Notes: generated by a model from the letters alone, not told the origin. DNA of 12,951 bases from Flavobacterium sp. (GCF_003525665.1 NZ_DQDX01000061.1:1-12951); one strand, 5' to 3'; shown: positions 1-7,628, numbered from the stretch's first letter. Translations and numbers: made by a program.

Positions 1-59
1 TACGGAATTTTTCTCTGATAGGTATCCATATAACTTCTCTTTTTAACTTAGTTTTTACG

Positions 60-186
60 CAGCCTGACGGTCTCCACTTGGCGAGTTTGCGAACTTCGTA
101 ACCGAATATTTTCCGTTAAAGATAAAAATTATTACGAAACGTGAGCGTGAACTTACCACAAAATTCGCAATTGTGAGAAAAGGCTG
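60..186. repeat. Long imperfect inverted repeat, possible cassette-boundary hairpin
   Basis: Outer arms CAGCCT (60-65) and AGGCTG (181-186) are exact reverse complements. Nested inside, TTGCGAACTTCGT (87-99) pairs with ACAAAATTCGCAA (158-170) at 11 of 13 positions, and TTCGTAA (96-102) can pair with TTACGAA (132-138) as an alternative inner stem. The element lies just downstream of the stop of the minus-strand gene at 207-860, where an attC-like recombination site or a transcription-terminating structure would be expected. Canonical integron core sites (RYYYAAC and GTTRRRY) are not cleanly present, so this is described only as a hairpin-forming element of unknown class. No open frame of useful length occurs in 1-206. 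Confidence 0.4.
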
Positions 187-206
187 TTAGTGGCTGCCAA
201 TGTAGT

Positions 207-860
207 TTATAAAAGGCTAACATTCGTAATTATTCCTTCTTTTATATGGATGTATCGCATAAAGTCAAGCCTATACTTTCCATTTGGCGCTGGTTTTCCC
301 TCTAGAAAAACCTTTTGACCATAATCAAGATCAAGATATGAATTTTGAGTTTGTTCGAATTCCAAAATTCCCTTGTCAGATTTATGACTAACAAATACAA
401 TTTTCAGTGGAATGTCAACCTTCGGCTTGTCAATTTCAACTTCAATAAATTTTTCTATTGGAGATTCAAGGTAAGTCTTTTTCAAAAAGTATAAAACGCT
501 TTCTATTGAATTTAAGTCGCCATCATATTTATTCTCATTAATTAAAAATACATATTCCTCTTTGCTATCAACTTTGAGTGCAAGAATATTTTTATCGAAA
601 AATCCATGCTTAAACAGATAACTTTCATCCTTTCTGTCTATTAACAAGGAGTTATTTCCAAGATATTCCCATTTAGCTTTTTCAACTTTTCCATTTTGCG
701 AAATAAGTAAATCATTATTTGCTCTAAAAATATAAACATTTTTATTGTTAACTATGTCGTCAACTACAACCCAATGTTGGTTTGTCAACAGGGCTAAATC
801 ATCAAGTTTCTGTGAAAATTGCTTAAGCTTTGGAATTAAATCTGAGATAAAAGTCTTCAT
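207..860 (-). CDS. Hypothetical protein, 217 aa, probably cytoplasmic
   Basis: I do not recognise a family with a known function. The protein starts at an ATG (MKTFISDLIPKL), has no signal peptide or membrane segment, and is rich in charged residues. The middle part (about residues 25-115) alternates short hydrophobic strands with polar turns (VYIFRANNDLLI, SLLIDRKDESYLFKHGFFD, ILALKVDSKEEYVFLINE), which suggests a beta-rich fold. Residues 140-217 look like a second, smaller beta-rich part. The gene stands alone on its strand. It is flanked by the 8-bp inverted pair TTAGTGGC (187-194) and GCCACTAA (896-903), and a hairpin-forming element follows its 3' end, so it may be a mobile accessory gene. 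No convincing -33/-7 promoter was found right before it. Confidence 0.75.
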   Translation of the reverse strand: MKTFISDLIPKLKQFSQKLDDLALLTNQHWVVVDDIVNNKNVYIFRANNDLLISQNGKVEKAKWEYLGNNSLLIDRKDESYLFKHGFFDKNILALKVDSKEEYVFLINENKYDGDLNSIESVLYFLKKTYLESPIEKFIEVEIDKPKVDIPLKIVFVSHKSDKGILEFEQTQNSYLDLDYGQKVFLEGKPAPNGKYRLDFMRYIHIKEGIITNVSLL

Positions 861-867
861 TATTTAA

Positions 868-891
868 CGGGTGTTTCTACTCCGGGTGTTT
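868..891. repeat. Short direct repeat CGGGTGTTT x2
   Basis: CGGGTGTTT occurs at 868-876 and 883-891 with a 15-bp period, immediately upstream of the start codon (860) of the minus-strand hypothetical gene. On the transcribed strand this reads AAACACCCG twice. It could be a regulator site, a leader element or part of a cassette end. The rest of the gap up to 1065 is AT-rich and shows nothing else that I can support. Confidence 0.4.
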
Positions 892-1065
892 AGTTGCCAC
901 TAAATACAAATAGATGCAACTCATTACTTCTATTAATATTCAAATTACTTATTTTCAGTATTTTAGTAATGAAAATTTATAAATGTGTAATTCGTATATT
1001 TATATAAATCAAATATATAAAATAACTTAATCTAAACTATCTAGTACACTTATTATTTTCTAATT

Positions 1066-1833
1066 TTAGGTATTAATTTTAGCTTTAACCTCGCGCAACT
1101 CTTGACGCATTTCCATCATTAAAGACGTTAGGTTGTCTGTTGAAAAATCAGACTTGCGGTCGGTGCGACCTATATTGCATTCATATTCCCAAATCTCTAA
1201 AATATCGGAGGCTTTTACTTCATAAGGTTCGTAAAAAGTATTATCAGAGTTTAACATCAACGAATTTTTTCCGTTCTTATTCAAACGTTTATAAATGATG
1301 CCATTATCTTTGGTAATCACTATATACGTCTTACCATCAAGCACATCACGCAGTTTTTCAATATAACGACCAACAATAATGGAACCATCTTCGTGTGGTG
1401 GCATCGAATCACCTTCTACCGGAAAACCTCTGTGCTTTCCTGGTCCAAGAAAAGGAAGTGAAATTTGTTGCAACGATTCTATAAATTCAGGATCTGAATA
1501 ACCACTTAAGTAACCTGCTTTGGCTTTTTGAGTTACGATTTCAATCAAATTATTACCATAGGAATCCACCGTAATCGGAAGTAATACTCGGTTGTTTTCC
1601 AACTTCAATAAATCGCCTACAGGTATTTTTCTTACGTCTACCGAAAGCAATAAATCAATACTCATGGCAAAATAGCGTGATAAAGCCAACAGTGTTTCTG
1701 GTGGTGGAAAGTTCTTTCCATCTTCATATTTAGCATATCTAGGACGCGGAATACCAACAGAATCCGCAACTACTTGCTGCGAAACATCTTTCTTGATGCG
1801 AAGGTATTTGATGTTTTCTGAATATAATGACAT
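1066..1833 (-). CDS. XRE-HTH / S24 peptidase repressor (LexA/UmuD-like self-cleaving regulator)
   Basis: Two-domain SOS-type repressor of 255 aa. Residues 5-63 form an XRE/Cro helix-turn-helix (VSQQVVADSVGI, then PRPRYAKYEDGK as recognition and turn). After a linker comes an S24 peptidase domain. The expected cleavage bond is Ala106-Gly107 (KAKAGYLSGY), the nucleophile is Ser143 in EGDSMPP, and the general-base lysine is Lys182 in IIYKRL. Their spacing of 39 resembles LexA, where it is 37. The last 35 residues (from about 221) go beyond the usual S24 end and finish in a charged amphipathic helix (LTSLMMEMRQELREVKAKI), possibly a coiled coil. The gene diverges from dinB with a 97-bp shared promoter region, so autoregulation and damage-induced control of the polymerase operon are the likely job. 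Dependence on RecA is inferred from the family. Confidence 0.88.
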   Translation of the reverse strand: MSLYSENIKYLRIKKDVSQQVVADSVGIPRPRYAKYEDGKNFPPPETLLALSRYFAMSIDLLLSVDVRKIPVGDLLKLENNRVLLPITVDSYGNNLIEIVTQKAKAGYLSGYSDPEFIESLQQISLPFLGPGKHRGFPVEGDSMPPHEDGSIIVGRYIEKLRDVLDGKTYIVITKDNGIIYKRLNKNGKNSLMLNSDNTFYEPYEVKASDILEIWEYECNIGRTDRKSDFSTDNLTSLMMEMRQELREVKAKINT

Positions 1834-1840
1834 AAGTTAA

Positions 1841-1884
1841 TGTGCGTATTTATCACAACAAATATAATAATTATTGTGCGTATT
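1841..1884. promoter_or_regulatory. Candidate operator: two TGTGCGTATT repeats in the divergent promoter
   Basis: An exact 10-bp direct repeat, TGTGCGTATT, lies at 1841-1850 and 1875-1884. The start-to-start distance is 34 bp, a little over three helical turns. The first copy is between the repressor's -7-like element and its start codon. The second ends six bases before the dinB -7-like element, so one bound repressor could shut both genes. The first copy is also part of an imperfect TGTG-N9-CACA palindrome (1841-1857). That the S24 protein is the binder is inferred from position. Confidence 0.55.
1859..1866 (-). promoter_or_regulatory. -7-like element of the S24 repressor gene
   Basis: Reads TATATTTG on the minus strand, an exact fit to the Bacteroidota TAnnTTTG consensus, 25 bases before the start codon. 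No TTG appears at the usual -33 distance, so this is a partial match. It lies between the two putative operator copies. Confidence 0.4.
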
Positions 1885-1889
1885 CGTCC

Positions 1890-1897
1890 TAATTTTG
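1890..1897 (+). promoter_or_regulatory. -7-like element of the dinB-dnaE operon
   Basis: Reads TAATTTTG, fitting TAnnTTTG, 33 bases before the dinB start. The nearest upstream TTG (1874-1876) is only 13 bases away, shorter than the usual spacing of about 19-21, so the -33 box is weak or absent. That would suit a promoter that is normally shut or needs help. It sits directly after the second TGTGCGTATT copy. Confidence 0.42.
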
Positions 1898-1930
1898 TAA
1901 AATAATTTCTAATTTAAATTCAAAAATAAA

Positions 1931-3082
1931 ATGGCTAGGGCAATTGTGCACATGGATATGGATACCTTCTTTGTGTCTTGTGAACGACTCACAAACAGTT
2001 CTTTAAACGGAATTCCACTAATTATTGGCGGTGGCGACCGTGGTGTGGTGGCATCATGTTCGTATGAAGCGAGGAAATTTGGAGTTCGTTCTGCTATGCC
2101 CATTCGAATGGCGATGAAATTATGTCCGCAAGCCAAAATCATTCGTGGTGATATGGATTTGTATTCTAAATTATCAGCCAATGTTACTCAAGTTATTGAA
2201 GAGAAAGCACCCATTGTAGAAAAAGCAAGTATCGACGAACATTATCTAGATATTACTGGAATGGACAAGTTTTATGGTTGTTATAAATGGACTGAAGAAC
2301 TGGCTCAGAAAGTGATGAAAGAAGTGGGTTTGCCAATTAGTTTTGCACTTTCAGTAAACAAAACCGTTTGCAAAATTGCAACAGGCGAAGGCAAACCTAG
2401 AGGTAATTTAGAAATACCAGAAAATAATGTACGTTCGTTTTTAAATCCGTTATCGATTCAAAAAATACCTATGGTTGGTGAAGTCACTTTTCAATTGCTG
2501 ACTCGAATCGGAATCAGAAACATCCAAACCTTATCAGAAATGCCACCCGAAATTCTCCAACAAATGATTGGAAAAAACGGCGTGGAATTATGGAAAAAAG
2601 CCAACGGAATTGATAACAATCCTGTTGAACCATACAAGGAAAGAAAATCACTTTCAACTGAAAGAACCTTTATCCAAGATACAATTGACATTCCGGTGAT
2701 GAAATCGATCCTTGTTGGAATGGTCGAAAAATTGGCTTTTCAATTGCGTTCAGAACAATGGCTAACCTCAACGGTTGTGGTCAAAATTAAATATGCCAAT
2801 TTCGATACCCAAACCAGACAAGTTGGAGTTGCTTACACCTCAGCCGATCATGTTTTGATAAAATCGGTCACGGAATTATTTGATAAATTATACGACAGAA
2901 GAATGCGTCTGCGAATGATTGGTATTTCATTTAAAGGATTAGTTCGAGGTACGTATCAAATTGATTTATTTGAAGATACCGTCGAAATGCTTTCCTTGTA
3001 CGAAGCCTTAGATAAAATGAAAAAACGCTTCGGATTTGATGCTGTTGGAAGAGCCGATACCATCCTTAAAAACAATTTATAA
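1931..3082 (+). CDS. dinB: Y-family DNA polymerase (DinB / Pol IV type)
   Basis: Translesion polymerase of 383 aa, the usual length for DinB. The palm carries metal-binding Asp9 and Asp11 (HMDMD), the steric-gate residue is Phe14 (DTFF), and the second acidic pair is Asp102-Glu103 in SIDEHYLD. All catalytic acids are therefore present, unlike ImuB proteins, which have lost them. His104 replaces the alanine of the common SIDEAYLD motif. Residues about 165-230 hold the helix-hairpin-helix thumb region, and 240-340 the little-finger domain. QIDLF (343-347) matches the beta-clamp-binding QLxLF type. The start ATG follows the divergent promoter. The stop codon abuts the dnaE start with no spacer (TAAATG), so the two are co-transcribed and probably translationally coupled. 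The expected role is lesion bypass under control of the neighbouring S24 repressor. Confidence 0.93.
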   Translation: MARAIVHMDMDTFFVSCERLTNSSLNGIPLIIGGGDRGVVASCSYEARKFGVRSAMPIRMAMKLCPQAKIIRGDMDLYSKLSANVTQVIEEKAPIVEKASIDEHYLDITGMDKFYGCYKWTEELAQKVMKEVGLPISFALSVNKTVCKIATGEGKPRGNLEIPENNVRSFLNPLSIQKIPMVGEVTFQLLTRIGIRNIQTLSEMPPEILQQMIGKNGVELWKKANGIDNNPVEPYKERKSLSTERTFIQDTIDIPVMKSILVGMVEKLAFQLRSEQWLTSTVVVKIKYANFDTQTRQVGVAYTSADHVLIKSVTELFDKLYDRRMRLRMIGISFKGLVRGTYQIDLFEDTVEMLSLYEALDKMKKRFGFDAVGRADTILKNNL

Positions 3083-6000
3083 ATGTACCTCAATTGCCAT
3101 TCTTATCACAGCCTTCGCTACGGAACCATTCCGTTAGAGGATTTAATTGCACAAGCCGTGGAATTGAATATTTCGGCTATGGCATTAACTGATATTAATA
3201 CCGTTACAGGAATTTATGAGTTTATAAAAGAGTGCAAAAAGGTGAACATTAAACCTTTAGTAGGGATTGAGTTCAGAGATAATAACCAACTGAAATACAT
3301 AGGATTAGCAACACAATTTAAAGGTGTTGGTGAAATGAATCGTTTTCGAACCAAACACAATTTTGAGCAAACACTTCTTCCATCAAAAGCACCCAATTTT
3401 GAAAATGTAATTTGCATTTATCCGATAGACAGCATTCCTGAAACTTTAGCTGAAAACGAATACATCGGCATAACTTCGGAACAATTAATTAAGTTATATG
3501 ATGCTCAATTAAAAGCTAAGATTTCTAAAATGGTCATTCTTCAACCAGTGACTTTTAGAACTAAAAAGGAATTTAATTTGCATAAAATTCTACGTGCCAT
3601 TGACAACAACATCCTACTTTCAAAATTAACCGAAAGTGATTATTGCAGTACATCAGAAGTAATGATTTCTGAAAAAGAATTACTAGAAAAGTTTAGTGAT
3701 TATCCCGAAATAATTGAAAACACTTTAAAGGTAATTGATTCATGCAACGTCGAATTTGAATTTGAAACTCCGAGAAATAAAAAATACTACACCAATAGCG
3801 AAGAAAGTGATATTGCGCTGTTGACCAATTTGGCGAAGCAAGGTTTGAAATGGCGTTATGGCGATTACAATAGTCAAGCGCTACAACGTGTGGAGAAGGA
3901 ATTAAAAGTCATTAACGAATTAAAATTTAGTGGCTACTTTTTGATGACTTGGGATATCATCCGATACAGCAACAGTTGTGGATTTCTTCACATTGGTCGT
4001 GGAAGTGGCGCCAATAGTATTGTGAGTTATTGTCTTGGTATAACTGATATTTGTCCGATCGAATTGGATTTGTATTTTGAACGATTTTTAAATGTCAACC
4101 GAAAAAGTCCACCCGATTTTGACATCGATTGGTCTTGGAAAGAACGCGATACCATTCTAGAATACATTTTTAACCGATATGGTGCCGAACATGTAGCTTT
4201 TTGCGGAACAAACGTTGAGTTTAAGTATCGTTCTATATTTCGGGAAGTGGGCAAAGTATTCGGATTACCAAAAGAAGAATTGGATGTTTTGGCAAAAAAT
4301 CCGATGAGTTTGCATGATGGCAATAAAATTGTAAAACTGGTGCAAGAATACGGAATGCTACTCGAAAAATACCCCAACCAACGAAGTATGCATTCCTGTG
4401 GTATTATAATTTCGGAAGAGCCCATTACTAATTTTTCGGTACTTGAAATGCCTCCAAAAGGTTTTCCCATTGTACTATTTGACATGCATGTAGCAGAAGA
4501 TATCGGATTTGAAAAATTTGATATTTTAAGTCAGCGTGGCATCGGACACATTGATGATACCGTGAAACTCATTGAAAAAAATAGAGGTATAAAAGTCAAC
4601 ATTCGAGACACTTCCATTTCCAAAAATGAAGCCTTAGCCAATAGTTATTTGAGCATCGGAAAAACAATTGGTTGCTTTTACATCGAAAGTCCTGCTATGC
4701 GCGGATTGTTAAGGCGATTAAAATGTAATGATTACATCACTTTGGTTGCTGCTTCATCCATTATTCGTCCGGGTGTAGCGCAATCGGGCATGATGAAGGA
4801 ATACATTTTCAGACACAATAATCCCGACAAGTTTGAGTATTTTCATGATGTTTTTAAAGAGCAATTGGGTGAAACCTATGGCATTATGGTGTATCAAGAG
4901 GATGTGATAAAAATAGCCTTGCATTATGGTGGTTTGCCAGCTGCCGATGGTGATATTTTACGCCGTGCCATGAGTGGAAAAGGACGTTCGAAAGCAGCTT
5001 TGCAAAAAGTAAAAGACCATTTTTTCGAATGTTGTAAAGCCAAAGGTCATCCTGAGAAATTGAGCACCGAAATTTACAGACAAATTGAATCCTTTGCAGG
5101 ATATTCTTTTTGCAAAGCACATTCGGCTTCGTATGCGGTGGAGAGTTATCAGAGTTTATATTTGAAAGTGTATTATCCTATCGAATTTATGGTAGCCGTA
5201 ATCAATAATCAAGGCGGGTTTTATCGCACAGAAGTCTATATTCACGAAGCTAAAATGTCGGGTGGCAACATTAATAATCCGTGTGTGAACAATAGTAATT
5301 TTGAAACTACTTTGTATGGTATAGAAATCTATTTGGGTTTCATGCATTTGGAAGGATTAGAATCTAGAATTGCACAGTTTATTGTAAAAGAACGCGAAAC
5401 CAATGGCAATTATTTGTCCTTGGAAGATTTTATAAATCGGGTTCCAATTGGTATTGAAAGTATTCAAACCCTTATTTTTATTGGCGCCTTTCGATTCACT
5501 GGACAATCCAAAAATCAATTATTGGTAAAGGCTCGATTAATCATGGTCAATTTCAAACCCGAAGATAGAAGTTGGACGTTACTGCAACAACCGATTAAAG
5601 AATACACCTTACCGGTTTTGCAACGTTCCGATTATGAAGATGCATTTGATGAAATTGAATTACTCGGATTTCCTGTCTCGTGTTCGCCTTTTGATTTGCT
5701 TCAAACCAAATTCAGAGGCGATGTTTTAGCAAAAGATTTATTGAAGTACCACAAAAAAACGGTTCGGATGTTGGCTTATTTAATTTCAAGAAAGCAAGTG
5801 CCTACCAAAATGGGCACGATGTATTTTGGTACTTGGATTGATGCGGAAGGTGCTTTTTTCGATACAGCGCATTTTGCTGATTGTTTAAAAAAATATCCGT
5901 TTCAAGGTGGCGGATGTTATTTATTGCTGGGTCAGGTGGAAGTAGATTTTCACTTCCCTACGATAACCATTACCAAAATGGCTAAAATGCCTTTTATTGC

Positions 6001-6136
6001 CGATCCAAGGTATTCCAATTCTTCGGATAGAGAGTTTAAAACACAGCAAAATTTGAAAGAAGATGTGAGTAGCACACAACGCCAACCTTATCCGCAAGAG
6101 CATGAAATTAATTTGCCAAGACTAAAGATGAATTAG
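3083..6136 (+). CDS. dnaE: DNA polymerase III alpha subunit, short DnaE/ImuC-like
   Basis: C-family polymerase of 1017 aa, shorter than replicative DnaE (about 1160 in E. coli). The N-terminal PHP domain (about 1-200) begins HSYHSLRYG instead of the HxH-S-DG pattern, and the ALTD motif is followed by INT where many members have a histidine, so its metal site looks incomplete. The palm has GRGSGAN (305-311) and the catalytic PDFDID (344-349, Asp347 and Asp349). The third active-site carboxylate could not be placed by eye. RPGV (562-565), YQED (604-607) and FAGYSFCKAHSASYA (671-685) are typical finger motifs. Residues about 892-985 look like an OB fold. No clear clamp-binding motif was seen. 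It starts directly after dinB, so it is probably the extender in a damage-induced mutasome, not the replicase. An ImuC/DnaE2 assignment is likely but was not tested by phylogeny. Confidence 0.9.
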   Translation: MYLNCHSYHSLRYGTIPLEDLIAQAVELNISAMALTDINTVTGIYEFIKECKKVNIKPLVGIEFRDNNQLKYIGLATQFKGVGEMNRFRTKHNFEQTLLPSKAPNFENVICIYPIDSIPETLAENEYIGITSEQLIKLYDAQLKAKISKMVILQPVTFRTKKEFNLHKILRAIDNNILLSKLTESDYCSTSEVMISEKELLEKFSDYPEIIENTLKVIDSCNVEFEFETPRNKKYYTNSEESDIALLTNLAKQGLKWRYGDYNSQALQRVEKELKVINELKFSGYFLMTWDIIRYSNSCGFLHIGRGSGANSIVSYCLGITDICPIELDLYFERFLNVNRKSPPDFDIDWSWKERDTILEYIFNRYGAEHVAFCGTNVEFKYRSIFREVGKVFGLPKEELDVLAKNPMSLHDGNKIVKLVQEYGMLLEKYPNQRSMHSCGIIISEEPITNFSVLEMPPKGFPIVLFDMHVAEDIGFEKFDILSQRGIGHIDDTVKLIEKNRGIKVNIRDTSISKNEALANSYLSIGKTIGCFYIESPAMRGLLRRLKCNDYITLVAASSIIRPGVAQSGMMKEYIFRHNNPDKFEYFHDVFKEQLGETYGIMVYQEDVIKIALHYGGLPAADGDILRRAMSGKGRSKAALQKVKDHFFECCKAKGHPEKLSTEIYRQIESFAGYSFCKAHSASYAVESYQSLYLKVYYPIEFMVAVINNQGGFYRTEVYIHEAKMSGGNINNPCVNNSNFETTLYGIEIYLGFMHLEGLESRIAQFIVKERETNGNYLSLEDFINRVPIGIESIQTLIFIGAFRFTGQSKNQLLVKARLIMVNFKPEDRSWTLLQQPIKEYTLPVLQRSDYEDAFDEIELLGFPVSCSPFDLLQTKFRGDVLAKDLLKYHKKTVRMLAYLISRKQVPTKMGTMYFGTWIDAEGAFFDTAHFADCLKKYPFQGGGCYLLLGQVEVDFHFPTITITKMAKMPFIADPRYSNSSDREFKTQQNLKEDVSSTQRQPYPQEHEINLPRLKMN

Positions 6137-6181
6137 AGCTAAAAATCATACTATAATTAAGAGAGTAACGTTAGACAAGCA

Positions 6182-7558
6182 ATGAAAAAACAAGAATACG
6201 CAATAGTAGATATCGAAACCACCGGAGGAAATGCCAGTGGCAGTCGCATTACAGAAATTGCCATCATCATTCACGACGGAAAAAAGATAGTAGAACGTTG
6301 GGAATCTCTGGTTAATCCACAGAAAGAAATTCCGCCAGCTATTTTTGCGCTTACCGGAATCACTAACGAAATGGTTAGCACTGCTCCTATCTTCGATTTA
6401 ATTTCAGATAAAGTCTTGGAATTGCTTAAAGACCGAGTTTTTGTAGCACACAACGTGAATTTTGATTACTCTTTTGTTAGAAACGAACTTGAACTATCTG
6501 GATATAAATGGACCGCAAGAAAGTTGTGTACCGTTCGTGCTGCCAGAAAAATCAAACCTGGATTACCTTCTTACAGTTTGGGTAGATTATGCAATTCTTT
6601 AGACATTCCGTTAGAAAATGCGCACCGCGCTGGAGGTGATGCCAATGCAACTACAATTTTATTCAGTAGATTATTGGAATGGGACGATGCAAAGGTTATT
6701 GAAACGATGATTAAAAAAACAGCAACAGACCAGCGTTTGCCACCACACTTACCTCCTACCGATTTTGATGCTTTACCCGAAAAAACAGGCGTCTATTATT
6801 TTTATGATCAATACAAAAAAGTAATCTACGTGGGCAAAGCAGTAAACATAAAAAAGAGAGTTGCTTCACATTTTAGCGGACACAACATCAATTCGCAACG
6901 ACAAAATTTTCTAAGAGACATTCACGGAATTTCATTCGAAGTCTGTGCCACCGAACTAATCGCACTACTCCTCGAATGCACCGAAATAAAAAAGCTTTGG
7001 CCTACTTACAACAGAGCTTTAAAACGATTTGAATTCAACTACGGACTTTATGAATACGAAGCTCGAAGTGGTTACCGCTATTTGGCTGTTGGTAAGCTCA
7101 GCAAAGGGCAATCTTGCATTGAATCGTTCAATAGTTTGCACACTGCCATCAATGCCTTAATGCAACTAAAAGAGAAATTTACTATTGACCACCGATTTTG
7201 CAACTTCGGAATTCCAGAATTACCTCAAGCCATTAAAAATGATTTAGAAATTCTACCTGATTTAGATTCGCATAATGAACAAATAGAAAAGGCGCTACAC
7301 TATTTAGTTTCTAAAAGAGAAACTTTTGCCATAATTGATAAAGGAAGAACCCAAGAGGAAAAAAGTGTTGTTTATGTTGAAAACGGTCATTTTTATGGAA
7401 TGGGATATTTGAGTTCCGACATAATTATAAACGAAATAACTGAATTAAAAGAACATGTTACTCGATATGCAAGTAATCAATACATCATGCAATTGATTTA
7501 TAGTTATTCTGAGAAATATTTATATAAAATGAAAAGGATGGATGGTGTTTTGGTATAG
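6182..7558 (+). CDS. DEDDh exonuclease fused to UvrC/Cho-type GIY-YIG nuclease
   Basis: Fusion of 458 aa. Residues 5-165 are a DnaQ-like 3'-5' exonuclease with the complete DEDDh set: Asp10 and Glu12 (VDIETTG), Asp95 (HNVNFD), His148 and Asp153 (HRAGGD). Residues about 197-285 are a GIY-YIG nuclease like the UvrC N-terminus and Cho: GVYYF (203-207), YVGKA (216-220), Arg226, Glu265 in LLLE and Asn277 in TYN. The rest (286-458) is a C-terminal region with no function known to me. The gene starts 45 bases after dnaE on the same strand and likely belongs to the same transcription unit. It may proofread for the DnaE or incise at lesions; both are inferences from domain content. The last nine residues look abnormal: they differ from the duplicated copy at 8537-8909 because of what appears to be a one-base insertion near 7550. 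Confidence 0.9.
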   Translation: MKKQEYAIVDIETTGGNASGSRITEIAIIIHDGKKIVERWESLVNPQKEIPPAIFALTGITNEMVSTAPIFDLISDKVLELLKDRVFVAHNVNFDYSFVRNELELSGYKWTARKLCTVRAARKIKPGLPSYSLGRLCNSLDIPLENAHRAGGDANATTILFSRLLEWDDAKVIETMIKKTATDQRLPPHLPPTDFDALPEKTGVYYFYDQYKKVIYVGKAVNIKKRVASHFSGHNINSQRQNFLRDIHGISFEVCATELIALLLECTEIKKLWPTYNRALKRFEFNYGLYEYEARSGYRYLAVGKLSKGQSCIESFNSLHTAINALMQLKEKFTIDHRFCNFGIPELPQAIKNDLEILPDLDSHNEQIEKALHYLVSKRETFAIIDKGRTQEEKSVVYVENGHFYGMGYLSSDIIINEITELKEHVTRYASNQYIMQLIYSYSEKYLYKMKRMDGVLV

Positions 7559-7570
7559 GAAGTAGTGCGT
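7201..7570 (+). repeat. Direct repeat, copy 1 (3' end of the exonuclease gene)
   Basis: Aligns with 8537-8909 at a constant offset of 1336 up to about 7530. I counted 28 mismatches in 330 bases (about 91.5% identity) and no gap in that part. Beyond 7530 the similarity is weaker but still traceable (GTTTTGGTATAGG against CGCTTTTGTATGA), with one extra G in copy 1 that changes the reading frame and brings in the TAG stop at 7556. The two copies enclose the GNAT/antitoxin pair. Confidence 0.85.
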
Positions 7571-7590
7571 TTAGGAAGAATAGTAATGAA

Positions 7591-7628
7591 TGATTTAATC
7601 TCACTTATTCTTAAGAATAATTAAATCA
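7591..7628. terminator. AT-rich inverted repeat between convergent genes
   Basis: TGATTTAAT (7591-7599) and ATTAAATCA (7620-7628) form a perfect 9-bp stem. The loop region holds most of a 16-bp perfect palindrome, TTATTCTTAAGAATAA (7605-7620). It overlaps the last codons of the GNAT gene and lies between the convergent exonuclease and GNAT stops, where a bidirectional terminator would be useful. The stem is AT-only apart from one pair and lacks a long T run, so termination is uncertain. Confidence 0.35.

Noticed and set aside
1..206. Canonical integron attC site
   Set aside because: A long hairpin is present, but RYYYAAC and GTTRRRY cores are not both found and no integrase is in the window, so only a cassette-like boundary is proposed.
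4027..4485. Minus-strand 152-aa frame
   Set aside because: It lies wholly inside dnaE, opposite conserved polymerase motifs including the catalytic aspartates.
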